Part shown: positions 41,021 through 51,813 of the stretch, one piece after another
How positions within the stretch are numbered: position 1 is the stretch's first letter
Layout of the letters: each line of letters begins with the position of its first letter
Source: Heterohyrax brucei
Taxonomy: Eukaryota; Chordata; Mammalia; Hyracoidea; Procaviidae
NCBI GenBank assembly: GCA_028571685.1
Contig: CM053141.1
Span: 75,315,833-75,379,832 of the forward strand
Length of the DNA stretch: 64,000 nucleotides
Reading direction: 5' to 3'
The notes under the pieces: generated by a model
What the model was told of the DNA's origin: nothing
Database searches by the model: none
What the model saw: the letters and a program-made list of their open reading frames with translations, nothing else
Position numbers and translations under genes: made by a program

Positions 41021-41490
41021 GTGCATCTGGCTCAAGCCATAGTATTCTCAGTCACATCATATCCACGTGAATTTTAGATAATGAATAAGGAAGATTAAAG
41101 AAGAATTGGCACCTTTGAATTGTGGTGTTGGTGAAGAATATTGAATATACTATGGACTGCCAGAAGAAAGAACAAATCTGTTTTCAAAGATGTGTAACCA
41201 GAGTGTTCCTCAGAAGCAAAGATGGTTCGATTATGTGTTACATACTTTGGACATGTTTTCAGGAGGGCTCAGTCCCTGGGGAAGGACGTCATGCCTGGTG
41301 AAGTACAGGGTCAGCAGAAGCGAGAAAGCCCGTCAGTGAGGCAGACTGACACAGCACCCGCAGTGGTGGCTCCAGCACAACACAGACTGTGAGTACGGCA
41401 CAGGAGCAGGCAGTATTTCATTCTGTGGGACACAGGGTCACTGTGGCGCCCTGCAGCATTCAGCTCAATGGCACCTAACAACACAACATG

Positions 41491-42529
41491 GGACAATCTG
41501 CCCTTGCAGGTTGTTCAGTCTCTCTAAATGAGGAATGACAGAGTCTTAATTCCGCTTACTTGAAATGTTTGGTTCTTTCAGTAACATGAGTCATCTGATG
41601 ACAAAGTGATTGAGGTAAAAACACTAACAGCTGTAAGAACGTTAGGTCCTTATTACTTGTCCCTGGTGCCACACATCTCCTTCTAATTTTCCCATCCACC
41701 CACTATTCTGAACTCTCAATTATACTGATAGAAAGAAGCAGAAGGAGGGCATCAATAGGCCTAAAGTGTGGAAGAGGTAAAATAGAACAACGTAAAAAAC
41801 ACGGAAAAATTTTTCAAGGTGACTCACATGGTGTGTATGAACCACCAACATTGTGAGAATGTGTGGCAGACAGCTGTAAGAACCAATGACACTCTTGTAT
41901 TGCTTCTACTGTGGCTAAAAACTATGAGATGACTTTCCAGAAACTGCCATTTGGTGCACTGCCAGGCAGAAACACAGAAGGTCCAAGGAACAGGGTGGTG
42001 AACATTTGTCATTCACTTTTGGCCAGTTAACACTTGAATCCCTACTCTGCAGTAGGGTATTGCCCACATAAAGTGGCAGAGCCTCTGCCTCTCACTACAG
42101 AATCTGAATCATTTTACCTGCTGCCCTCGTAGCTGTCTGGGCATATAGGCATGAGAACCTGTCCCATTGATCAGAAGTGATGAGTGATGGCATCTATTTG
42201 TGTTTCTCAGTTGCAGCAGACGTCATGGTTCTAGCAGTTGGATCCAGCTTCAATGACATAGAGGAGCAAGCTGCAATATTTGGGTCCCTATGGTAGCATT
42301 GTTGTGGGCAGATCAGATGAGTTCTGCACCAGGACGGAGCTGGTTGTCAAGTAGCTCAGATATTTGATGAACTACCTACTATTCTTTTATTTTTTTCTTT
42401 TCTCCTTAAATTACATGGGATTATTGTAAGAGTCAGGTAGTTATAACTGTATCACAATCATTGTCCTTCTATACTCTCTTCTCAATGGAGAAGCTAGAGT
42501 GTTCCTGTGAGGACATCAATCATGGCATC
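41491..42529. other. Unassigned sequence
   Basis: No recognisable repeat or exon. Confidence 0.4.
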
Positions 42530-43065
42530 ACATTTTTCAGCTCAAAACCTAACTCAGAGCATCCTCTCATTCAGAGTAAAACTCAAAGATACTCGTGCAT
42601 TGGCCTACACAGCTCTCTCTGACCACACCGCCTATTACCATCCCTCTCACTCAGTCTGCAGCAGCCACTCAAACAGATTTGTCTCAAGGACAGCTCACTT
42701 GCTGAAATTCTACCTGCAGTGTTCTCCAGAAACCAACATGACTCACTTCATCACCTCCATCAGACCTTTGCTGAAATATTCCTTCTCATTGAAGATGTCC
42801 CTGATGAAGCTATTTCAAATTTATCTCATCGTCCCCTGGCATTCCTTAACCCATTTCCCAGCTTTAGTTTTCTCTTTAGAACTTACCACTATCTAACATA
42901 GTTTATACTTGTTTATTGTCTTTTCCTGACTCCCTACTAAAATGTAAGCTTTAGGAGGACAGGGATCTTTGTTTTGTCCACTCCTATACCTACAGTGCCT
43001 AGAATAGTGAATGTCTTGCACATAGCACATCTTCAACAAGTATTTGTTGAACCGTTGAAGAGGAT
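42530..43065 (+). mobile_element. L2 LINE 3' region
   Basis: ATTGGCCTACACAGCTCTCT, CAGACCTTTGCTGAAATATT, AACTTACCACTATCTAACAT, AATGTAAGCTTTAGGAGGAC and TATTTGTTGAACCGTTGAAG follow the L2 consensus order closely. Open frames in it are not genes. Confidence 0.78.
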
Positions 43066-43329
43066 GTTAGTTATCAGTTAAAAGTCTAAGTTCTCCCAGC
43101 AAAAGGATAGAGGAGGGGTGGCAGAAATGAAAAAGTTAGGAGAAAGTCAGAATTGTGAACACTGAGGGTGGGTCAAAAACACCGTAGGAGGACTCTGCTT
43201 GGTTTTGCTTTTCAGGAAGTATGCTTATTTTTGTCAGTTCAAGAGGACCAAGAGGAAATCAATAAAAGTCGTTAGAAATTCTGATCATGGAAAAATACTA
43301 TTCGAGGAAAAGAACTGGGCAGCTTGCTC
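43066..43329. other. Unassigned sequence
   Basis: Nothing recognisable. Confidence 0.4.
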
Positions 43330-43505
43330 CTGTTAATAGTAATAGCAGCTATGTTTATTGAGTGCCTACTAAATGCCAGGTACTTTTTTAAAGAATTAAC
43401 CTACATTACCTCATTTTAACTCTTGTAATAAGTTTATAAAGTAGACACTGCATTCTTTCCATTCCACAATTAAGAAAATGAGAGGCTAACAACTTGTCAG
43501 TGGTC
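43330..43505 (-). mobile_element. MIR SINE, minus strand
   Basis: TTTATTGAGTGCCTACTAAA, TGCCAGGTACTTTTTTAAAG, TACCTCATTTTAACTCTTGT and AAGAAAATGAGAGGCTAACA are the reverse complement order of MIR. Confidence 0.6.
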
Positions 43506-43639
43506 ATATACCTTAGAAAGATTGCCTTTGACCACTATCTGTAGTCTTCGATTAAACTAAAGAAAGGAAATTTGGGTTGACCTGGCTACCCTGTATAAAT
43601 AGATCCAAATATGATGCTATGGAATGTAAACAGTATAGG

Positions 43640-43870
43640 TTTGAATATCAGTTCTGCAGCTCAGTTGTCTGCATGATTTTAGGCAAATGGCTTCTCTCTC
43701 TGAGTTTAGATTTCCTCATTGTAAGAAAGTCATATACTCCTTGCAGAGCTATTAAGATTGAATAGAATCACACATGGAAGTGCTTAATACAATGTCTGGA
43801 CCAGAGAAGGCACTTAAGAACAGCATGATTCTCACCATTATCATTATTTTTGTTACTAGTTACTGTTACA
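43640..43870 (+). mobile_element. MIR SINE
   Basis: AATATCAGTTCTGCAGCTCA, TTTAGGCAAATGGCTTCTC, TTTCCTCATTGTAAGAAAG, AGAGCTATTAAGATTGAATA and GAAGTGCTTAATACAATGTC give a near-complete MIR. Confidence 0.7.
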
Positions 43871-43904
43871 CTGAAGGAATTCAGAATCCTCCTCTTGACT
43901 GGGC

Positions 43905-44010
43905 TTCTGAAACATTTGTGGTATTTAGAGTCATCTAGGTGGCAATTTTAAAATCCAAATTACTGAATTCCACTCTCAGAGATTTTGATTTAGCAGCTAT
44001 GATGAAGCCT
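43905..44010. mobile_element. Possible MER5-like hAT fragment
   Basis: TTAGAGTCATCTAGGTGGCA and CAGAGATTTTGATTTAGCAG fit MER5-type elements weakly. Confidence 0.4.
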
Positions 44011-44144
44011 AGAAATCTCTCATGAGGATAAAAAATTGACAGGTCTCTTAAAGAAACTCCAAAAAGACAGAGAACCTCCATCTCTTCCTTTCTAATGCTA
44101 TGATACCTGAGGTTCTGATGGGATACTGAACCCTGCGAGCAGTA

Positions 44145-44362
44145 TTGCCCAGTTAAGAGTACAGACCCTGAAGCCCAAAGCTGTGCCACCTGGGGCAAGC
44201 TCATGTACCTCTCTGTGCCTCACTAGCTTTCCCTATAAGACTGGGACAACAACAATTCTTATCTCCCAGGGATAATGTGAGACTTAAAGGGAAAACATGT
44301 AAAATACTGAGAAAGAGGCTGGCACATGTTGGGGCCAACAAACATTACCTACTGTTATTTGA
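44145..44362 (+). mobile_element. MIR SINE
   Basis: AGTTAAGAGTACAGACCCTG, GGGGCAAGCTCATGTACCTC, TCTGTGCCTCACTAGC, AGGGATAATGTGAGACTTAA and GGCTGGCACATGTTGGGG. Confidence 0.72.
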
Positions 44363-44751
44363 ATTCATTGTCCATTCTTCCATCTCCTACTGATGAAAGG
44401 ATTAAAAATTAAGTTAGAGATTTTCTTCATCTCCAACTTTACAAACAAGTATCCCTGCTTGAAGGAAGACATCCAGCTGGTTGGTCCTCACCACTCAAAA
44501 AACAACACACTGCTGCTGTTTTTGCTGGATTCTGTGTTAAAGGTCAGTCAGCCACACTGTGTGGTTTCAAATTTGCCTAAGGTGTATTTGCCAGTGTTTT
44601 AGATATGTGAACTTAACACGCTCTTCTCTGCAGCTAAACTAAGTTGTAACAGTTCCATGTATTCCAGTATGCAGAGAAGAGGACAAGTAGCCATCTCCCC
44701 AGTCACACCGGGGACTCAGCACTTCTTCACACTAGTCCCTGTTGTCCACCA

Positions 44752-45078
44752 GAGTGAGTCCTCAGCACTTTTCCTCTGCCTGGAATCTCTCCCCACTTTT
44801 GGAATAACTTATCAGGTTTAAAACTAAATGCTACCTCTACCAAGAGATCGTCTTTGATTATGTGCCCCAGGGAGGTCCCCCATACACAGAGGGGCACACC
44901 ATCACCCTGTTGCTTTCTACCTCAGCTCTTTGTCTCACAGCTCTTATCACAGTACATAATTTATTTTTCTGCTGTCCTGTTTCCAGGTGTGGTCCCCTCC
45001 CCACATGACCCTAAGTCTCAGGAAGACAGGGATCCCACCTGCTTCTTCCTTCCTTTGTCGTCAGTGTCTGTGCCAGTA
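44752..45078 (+). mobile_element. L2 LINE fragment
   Basis: TTTTCCTCTGCCTGGAATCT, AGAGATCGTCTTTGATTATG, CTCACAGCTCTTATCACAGT, CAGGAAGACAGGGATCCC follow L2 order. It ends where an LTR 3' fragment begins. Confidence 0.65.
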
Positions 45079-45249
45079 CTAACAGGGACCTTCCTCCAGA
45101 GCCGACAGAGACACAAAGACTTCTACTGGAGCTGAAGCTCTGGATTTGGACTTATAGCCTACTATACTGTAAGAGAATAAATTTGTCTCTGTTAGAGCCA
45201 TCCACCTTGTGGCATTTATGTTATGGCAGCACTAGAGGACCAAGACACC
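45079..45249 (+). mobile_element. MaLR-like LTR (family A) 3' fragment
   Basis: GGACCTTCCTCCAGAGCCGA, CTGAAGCTCTGGATTTGGAC, TGTAAGAGAATAAATTTGTC, GGACCAAGACAC match the family A 3' third. The rest of the LTR is absent. Confidence 0.72.
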
Positions 45250-45778
45250 GGGCTGGAATGATTTTTCTGGTTCCTTCGGTGACGTCATCATCTTCACATT
45301 CTCGCAAATCTATGAGTTAGTTTATCGTCAATTTTTTTCCTCTTCTTCTTAAAAAGGATTTTTCATGAGGGTGAAACTTGGGTAAACTCCAGCTTAGCCT
45401 TAGTCATAAATTTAAGAAATTCTGTGTATGAATTCCAGTCAAAATGGTGTTGCAAGTTCAGAATTAAGGTAGTCATCTATGAAACAGAAAAGGAAAATTA
45501 AAAAATATGGCCATGTACATAAATACCTCGATGTACTATAATCAGAAGAGATTTAAAACAATAAAAATAAAAATAAAACTGTGGAAAGTGGACCTCAAAC
45601 TGTGAACTTACTGGATTTTGAACTGGAACCAAAGTCAGCAGTTCTGACTCCGGTGGGGTCAGGGGAACAAGAGTACACCAAAGGAGTTGTAGACAGAAAC
45701 AGACTCCTGGCTAACTACCTAGCTACAGTCCGTTCTAACATAATACAGCAAGCAGTTGTATTTTAGACCACATAACCC
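45250..45778. other. Unassigned sequence
   Basis: No firm element. Part may belong to the RTE 5' region that follows. Confidence 0.4.
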
Positions 45779-46140
45779 TGCTCCAAGTTCAGCCACCACT
45801 CATCTGTCCATAAGTTTGCATGTTTCTGTGATGCTGAACAGAAACCCTGATCACATAGTGGTTAACAACTACAGCTACTAACCAAAAGATCAGCAGTTTG
45901 AAGCTACCACATACTCCCTGAAAACTCCATGGGGCAGTTCTACTCTGTCTTATAGGATCACTGTGAGTCAGAATCTATTTGATGGCAATTCATTTATGAC
46001 ATTACATAGGCTCTAGTGGATGTTTCAGACTAAGACAGACTAGGAAGAAAGGCCTAGTGGTCTACTTTTAAAATTAACCAGTGGAAATCTGATGGATCAC
46101 AACAGTCTCATAAGCAACCAATCATGAGAATGAAGCAGGA
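45779..46140 (+). mobile_element. RTE LINE 5' region fragment, split by a SINE
   Basis: TTCTGTGATGCTGAAC before the SINE and TTTCAGACTAAGACAGACTA, GGAAGAAAGGCCTAGTGGTC, AAATTAACCAGTGGAAATCT after it parallel 37790-37960 of the longer RTE. The fragment ends before the endonuclease. Confidence 0.65.
45841..45997 (+). mobile_element. tRNA-headed SINE, short subtype
   Basis: AACCCTGATCACATAGTGG head, AAAAGATCAGCAGTTTGAAG, CTGTCTTATAGGATCACTGT box. It is inserted in an RTE fragment. Confidence 0.85.
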
Positions 46141-46444
46141 CCAGGCAGGAAATTGAATAGCAGGAAGAACAGAACTTCCAGGAGCCCCCTTTCCCTGTGC
46201 TTTGGGCAGCATCTCTGGCAATGACTGTACCTTTTCCATGTCCCAGATGCCACTAGCAAGCCTTTTCTCCACATTTGCAGCTCTTGCCAAGAATCCTTAT
46301 CCTCTCTTTGGACCATCAGACCTAGGGTAGAGTGTTTCTGCTTTTGCTAATCTGTGGCCTCAGTGTCTCCTATTAGCCCTTTCAACATTTCCAACACATC
46401 TGTAGTAATTAGATTTCTACATTAAATTTCATCTATTGGTTGAA
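46141..46444. other. Unassigned sequence
   Basis: No recognisable element. Confidence 0.4.
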
Positions 46445-46530
46445 CAGCTCCGTGGATGCACTAAAAATTATCGAATTATATACTTCAAATGAGTGAGTTG
46501 TGTGGCATGTGAATTGTATCTCAATAAAGC
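46445..46530 (+). mobile_element. L1M-type 3' end fragment
   Basis: CTTCAAATGAGTGAGTTGTG and GTGAATTGTATCTCAATAAA resemble the terminal part of old L1M elements. Confidence 0.5.
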
Positions 46531-46532
46531 TG

Positions 46533-46667
46533 AGATACACTGCGTCAACTCCAACACACAGTGACCCTATAGGACAGAGCAGAACTGCCCCATAAAGTTT
46601 CCAAGGAGTGCCTGGTGTGTCCTTTGGTTAGTAGCTGTGGCACTTAATCACTGCACCACCAGGATTT
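46533..46667 (-). mobile_element. SINE, short subtype
   Basis: GACCCTATAGGACAGAGCAG, CCATAAAGTTTCCAAGGAGT and the head complement CACCACCAGGATTT. There is a small deletion near the B box. Its last 20 bp take part in the local duplication with 47042. Confidence 0.85.
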
Positions 46668-46747
46668 CAAATAAATTCCATCTATTAACTGAATGAAGCC
46701 TGACTGGTTTAGCAGTTACTAAGTGGCTAAGTGAAGATTTGAAGTTT
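46648..46747 (+). repeat. Local duplication, copy 1
   Basis: 100 bp, almost identical to 47042-47184 but lacking two internal blocks of 23 and 20 bp. Confidence 0.9.
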
Positions 46748-47041
46748 AGTCTCTTTGATTTGAGAACCCACACTTTTAATACCATGCTACATTAGCAGTT
46801 AAATTACAGAGTGTTCTCTGATTTTCAACTACAAACCGGTGATGAGGTTCCCCTGGGGCAAATCACATAGAGACTTCCCACACAGCGTTTTCACTGCTTG
46901 TGGCTAGGAGTTAACTTTATAATGCCATCACCTGGAAATCAAAATGGGATATGAAGAATTAATTTCTAGGGGCTACTCTAGTGCTACAATTCTGTTGCTC
47001 TATTAGGACTCTCCTCCCTGAGGACAGTCATGTTCATGTAG

Positions 47042-47184
47042 TCACTACACCACCAGGATTTCAAATAAAGCTACAAAGAACAGTTAAATAAATTCCATCT
47101 ATTAACTGACAGAGCTCCTTTTTTTCTGAATGAAGCCTGACTGGTTTAGCAGTTACTAAGTGGCTAAGTGAAGATTTGAAGTTT
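47042..47184 (+). repeat. Local duplication, copy 2
   Basis: 143 bp. It contains the whole of copy 1 plus two extra blocks. Each extra block is bounded by short direct repeats (AAATAAA and CTGA), so copy 1 most likely lost them by deletion. Confidence 0.9.
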
Positions 47185-47769
47185 GCTAAGAGATGAGGAA
47201 TTCTCATGGCACCTTAAGCCTACATCATGGAAGCAGACTGAAATTCCAAGCTGCCTGTGTTCCAGCACAAGAAATCACCTAGCTTTCCAAGGGATAAGAA
47301 TCAGGATCAGCAAAAAGCTGGTTCCTATGAGGTGGAGGTTAGACATACCTCCACTCTTTGACTTTTTTACCATTTCTAACACCAGTGGTTCCTTCTAGGG
47401 CACCCCATACTTCTCATTGCAATGGCATCACAGAGCTCATAGACAATACTCATAGTTATGTGGTTTATTAGGGAACTAACAGGCTACAAATCAGGACTAA
47501 GATCCACTTGAAAGTAATAGAGAAAACTCAGGATCACGTTCAGGAAACCTGTAAGCGTGGTCTGGAAGGCACCCCCGAATCAGAGAGTGTCCTCTCTCAG
47601 CCATGCGTGCTTTTCTTGTTCATACTATCAGCCTCTTTTCTTGGCCACAACACAGCCACTTATCCCCTCCCCCGGGCCCACCCCCGGCCATGTAGGCCTC
47701 CTCTTAGTCAGGCAAGTTTGTCTGCCTGTGGCCTCCCCACCATTAGCCTCTGCACTGCTGTGGTGGTCT
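47185..47769. other. Unassigned, possibly old LTR sequence
   Basis: TGGTTTATTAGGGAACTAAC and AGATCCACTTGAAAGTAATA resemble ERV LTR sequence, but I cannot assign a family. Two overlapping 139- and 144-codon frames (47508-47991) have no domain. Confidence 0.3.
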
Positions 47770-48276
47770 GGATTATGTCAACTTGGCTACTCCACGTTTG
47801 GCTGTTGTATCATGTGGCGTGGCAGGACAAGGCCTGTGGTAGCTTCCGCACTCAGATCTCATCTCTCTGCCTTCCACCACCTACAGCCAGTCTCCTCACA
47901 CTGTCAGCAGGTCCTGCTGTCTCCTGACATCTGGTTCTTGGACCTGAACCAGCAGCTGTTGGATTCATCAACCCTTACAGCTGGTACTTGAGAATCCTGC
48001 TCCCTGACCTGCTCATCCTGGTTTTACCAGCCTCTACAGCTCCGTCTCGCCACCAGCTTGGGATCTGCCGACCTACACAGCCAGTGATCTAGAACTCTAG
48101 TCTCCGACCTGCTGACCTTGGTTTCACCAGCTCCTGTGGCCATGTGAGACTTGTGCGAGGACTTGGAACGTTCAGCTTCTGCAATTGTGTGAGCTGTTTC
48201 CTTTATATATAAATCTTTTCTTGTACACACATGTGTTACTTGTTTTGCTTCCCTAGAAAACCCAGCGTAAGACAAG
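47770..48276 (+). mobile_element. ERVL-type LTR (family B)
   Basis: GGATTATGTCAACTTGGCTA near the start, a repeated CTGACCTGCT(C/G)A(T/C)C block, TGTGTGAGCTGTTTCCTTTA and the end TCCCTAGAAAACCCAGCGTA with AGACA. This is the + strand counterpart of 19838-20422. Confidence 0.7.
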
Positions 48277-50083
48277 TGCTAACTGGTCCAGCTCAGAGCC
48301 AGCACAGCAGCTTGGTCAGCTCTCTGCCTATTGCCATCAGTTCGGCTGCAAGGACCCTTCCAGATCTCTCACTGTCTTCAGTATTATAGTCTTTGACCCA
48401 TATTAGAGCTTTTAGGAGGTTCTTTGCCTCCTCTTTTAGTGCTTCTGCTCTCTTCTCTCTTTTGCTTCTGAAAACCTCTGTGGAATTGGCAGCTTGTATA
48501 AGTAAACTCCTTGTCAGCTTCAAGGTATGGCCCTGACCAGCAGGACAGTGAACTGACCAATCCCCTCAGTGTACTACAGGTCACTCAGTTTGCACAGTAA
48601 ACCAACCAGTCCCTGTAAGGTGCATCAAATAGACATATCACAGGACAGAGTACAACTCAGGAGTAGACAGAAAGTATCAACCTATCAAGTTTTTTACAGC
48701 TTACCCAGGAAATGCCAATCAAACTAGACAAAAGTAACAGTTCCTCTGGAGTAGAAAACAACCTAGGAGTACCTAAAAGAACTAAGGCAAAAGTAATTCA
48801 TAAGGGATTAGGGGGAAAATCTCCCAAGATGTTTTTCCAAAGAACCAAAGCAAAGGCCACATAAAGGCATGGGTTTTACCACATCGCTCAATAAGCTTGC
48901 ACTTGCTTGAAGGCAACAGACAGTCTCTTCCGGGTGCTGCTGCTTTCTTGCCTTTTTTCTCACCTCAACGCTTGGAAACATTATCCTTTTGTGACAATCC
49001 ATACTTCTCACACCTGTACTCTAAGTGCTTTGCTGGCTCTTGCTTGTTCTGTCCCTCTTCCCTCTAGACTCCTGGGTTTCTATCTCCATCTGACATCTCA
49101 AGGAAGGAAGTAACTGCCATAGCAAATAATCTATCCACAGTCTCATGTTAGACTGTCATGAGGATCTGTGTGACTCCTGACAAGCCATCATCACTTACTG
49201 ATGTTGTTTTAAGGTCTGGCTTGCCTTATTATGTTACATTTATGAAAACCTAAAAGAGGACAGATACCAGGATTTTCAGGACTAGATGCTCTGTCAGACA
49301 GAGCGAAATGTTCAGACCATCTTCTATGGAAGTCTGAAAAAAAAAATCAAAGAAAGAAACATCAACAAAGCAGTCTTTAAATAAACCTTTCATTGCCCAC
49401 CTAATTGTGAATGCCTCCTGCACCTGGTCTCAATCCTTTAGACACTAAGTTTAGTCCATTCATGAGTGAAGGTGGATAATTTTGGCATTCAGTTAACAAG
49501 TGCGTGGTGGGAAATATGCTAAACTCTTGAGGTTTCTACTACACAATATCCTATAACTACTGACAAGTGATAGACAGTCTATGTTTCTTAGATCACAGTT
49601 GAACAATCTGTACAATCATTTGTAAAAATAACCAAGTTTTCTTACAAAAATGGGCATTTTATTTGGCATCTTCCTCTTTACTCCTTCCAGCTACCACCTC
49701 CCACGTCCCAGCCGTCTCTTAATCCTTTGAGAGTTTTTGTATCACCAGAAAGCTTCAGTGGCTTCTCTGTTCTTTCCTTTTCACTCTATAATGAAATTTC
49801 AGCATTAACTGAGACTAAAATGGACAGCCATATGTCACTGAAAGGAAATATCTTTTTCCAATACTTGTCATCTGAGCTGACCTAGACACCTTTCCTCTGA
49901 GACAGGAAAATGGACTCCATGCCATGAGGAAGGTTCCTTACCCCAATCCATCCACACCAGCAGAGAGCTACCTTCTTTTATGATTCATGTCTCAACAAAA
50001 GTATTCTTGGCAAAATAATCTTCAACCTTCGGCCTAAATTAGGCTTTTGTTATATGTTCTTATAGAACCACTGTCCCTTCCAT
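48277..50083. other. Unassigned sequence
   Basis: No recognisable repeat or exon. Short open frames at 48293-48584 (minus) lack domains. Confidence 0.4.
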
Positions 50084-50148
50084 AATGACACAGATGAGAA
50101 TATATTTACAACTATTAGGTTTGTAAGTATATCCTCATCTGTGTCATT
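50084..50148. other. Strong hairpin-forming inverted repeat
   Basis: The left arm 50084-50111 and right arm 50121-50148 are 28 bases each, complementary except at two positions, with a 9-base loop (CTATTAGGT). The arms begin AATGACACAGATGAG and end CTCATCTGTGTCATT. The size resembles a microRNA precursor or a tiny palindromic transposon relic. No evidence of expression can be seen. Confidence 0.8.
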
Positions 50149-50888
50149 TGGATAATGACTGTCTATCTCAGTAGTCTATAAGACCCATGAATATTTATGT
50201 CCCAAACTCTATTTCATAAAAGCAGGTAGGTAGAATCTATGGCAAATAAACTTGGAAAATGCTGAGTTAAGCTAAATTAAACATTTTTTTTAATACATGA
50301 CTTCTCAGAGCCTTTAATATATTAATATAATAACTCTCCAAGGCTTCCTAGACCATAGTAAATATGGAGTCTTTTTTCATAATGCAGGTTAACATCTGGA
50401 AGAACTAGCGTTCTGTGGCATGTAGTTTGGGAAAAGCCAATAAAGAGTAAATTTCAATTACTGCCTTTAACATAAGGGCACAGTGGTAATTGTCACTAGC
50501 ATGCAGATTTTAAATAGCTTTGAAAGCTGGAGAGAAAAACTGTGACAAAGCTTTTGAATTAAATATCACCCAAGAAGAGATAGTGGGGCTAAGAATAAGT
50601 TTGAGGAAGATTTTTCAAAAAAGCTGTGATGAGAAAAGATCGGCTTATGGAGTAGGCAGGGATAATGTTTCAGTTAAAACAGAACTCACATGAGGAAGAT
50701 GAAAGAAAAAAGAACAAATAAGATTCTTCTCCACACTTTGATGCTGATGAGTAAGAACCAGTGTGGTACCTACTGGTCCAAGACAATAGGTGAAGTAGTG
50801 GTAACTTTGGGCTTTCAGATACAACTGAAACACACAATCACTTGTTAACGATACTGTAAAATTTAGAAGCCGTAACTTTCAAGTCCCA
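50149..50888. other. Unassigned AT-rich sequence
   Basis: No recognisable element. Confidence 0.4.
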
Positions 50889-51047
50889 TAAAACCAAAAG
50901 ACCAAACCCATTGTTACTGAGTCAATTCTGACTCTGAGTGAGCCTACAAGACAGAGTAGAATTGTCCCACAGCCTTCTAAGGAGCAGCTGGTGGATTTGA
51001 ACTACTGATCTTATGGTTAGCAGTGTGAGCTCTTAGCCACTATCAGG
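50889..51047 (-). mobile_element. SINE, short subtype
   Basis: ACCAAACCCATTGTTACTGA, CAAGACAGAGTAGAATTGTC, AGGAGCAGCTGGTGGATTTG, then GAGCTCTTAGCCACTATCAG. Confidence 0.85.
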
Positions 51048-51570
51048 AGCATGGGAGAACGAAGAAAACCAAAGACACAAGGTGGACCACAGCCTCCACC
51101 AGACTGAGTCCAACACAACTAGGTGGTGCCCAGCTCTGACAGGGATCACAACAGAAGGTTGTAGACAGAGCTGGAGAACGATGTAGAACAAAAGTTTAAT
51201 TAACAAAAAAAGTGCAGACTTCCTGACCTGACAGAGACTGGAGAAACCCTGAGAGTGTGGCCCCCTGATATACTTTTGGCCCAGTAATGAAGTCACTCCT
51301 GAGGTTCACACTTAAGCCAAAGATGAGACAGGCCCGCAAAATAAAAGAAATACAAAAGGGCATACCAACCCAGCCCAAGGAATAGGAAGGGGATAGGCAG
51401 GAGGAAACAAGAAAGCTGTAATAGGGAACCCAAGGCTGAGAAGGGAGAGTTTTGTCACGTTGTAGGGTTCGTAACCAATGTTGTAAAACAATATAAGTAC
51501 TTTGCTTAATGATAAGCTAGTTTGTTCTATAAACTTTCATCTACAGTACAATAAAAGAATAATAAAAACA
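51048..51570 (+). mobile_element. L1 LINE 3' UTR, another subfamily
   Basis: TAGGTGGTGCCCAGCTCTGA, GAGAGTGTGGCCCCCTGATA, then AAACAATATAAGTACTTTGC, AAACTTTCATCTACAGTACA and a trailing AATAAAAG-rich end match an L1 3' UTR that differs from those at 9250 and 18610. Confidence 0.65.
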
Positions 51571-51669
51571 AAAGAGTTTTAATTCCAAGGGATAGTTACC
51601 CTGTAAAGGGCATCTTGGGTACTGACACCTGGTTGTGGAAGCAGAGTCTTTCACAGTCTGGACAAAGCA

Positions 51670-51813
51670 ATGGAAACCCTGGTGCAGCTAACCAAAAGGT
51701 TGGCAGTTTACTCTATCAGGCGTTCCTTGGAAATTCTATGGGGCAGTTCTCCTCTGTCCTATAGGGTTGCTGTGAGTTGGAATTGACTTGACAGCAGTGG
51801 CTTTTTGGTAGTT
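51670..51813 (+). mobile_element. SINE, short subtype, head deleted in part
   Basis: GGAAACCCTGGTGCAGCTAA joins the start of the head directly to the CTAACCAAAAGGTTGGCAG region, removing about 20 bp around the A box. CTGTCCTATAGGGTTGCTGT and GACTTGACAGCAGTGG follow. Confidence 0.85.

Larger units (their letters stand above)
37758..41490 (+). mobile_element. RTE (BovB-type) LINE, nearly full length, inactive
   Basis: About 3.2 kb of RTE sequence after subtracting the inserted LTR (40513-41020). From 5' to 3' it has an untranslated start (CCATGTCTGTCAGTTTGTTG), an endonuclease domain, a linker, a reverse transcriptase, and a 3' end with AGTCCCTGGGGAAGGACGTC, CTGACACAGCACCCGCAGTG, AGGCAGTATTTCATTCTGTG and AATGGCACCTAACAACACAAC. 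RTE elements encode one protein with an AP-type endonuclease and an RT. Many frameshifts and stops disable this copy. Its 3' end resembles the tails of the SINEs in this window. Confidence 0.88.

Noticed and set aside
42507-42896. 129-codon + strand frame
   Set aside because: Lies within an L2 3' region, so it is repeat sequence rather than a gene.
47508-47991. Two overlapping frames of 139 and 144 codons
   Set aside because: No domain in either, and they extend into an ERVL-type LTR.
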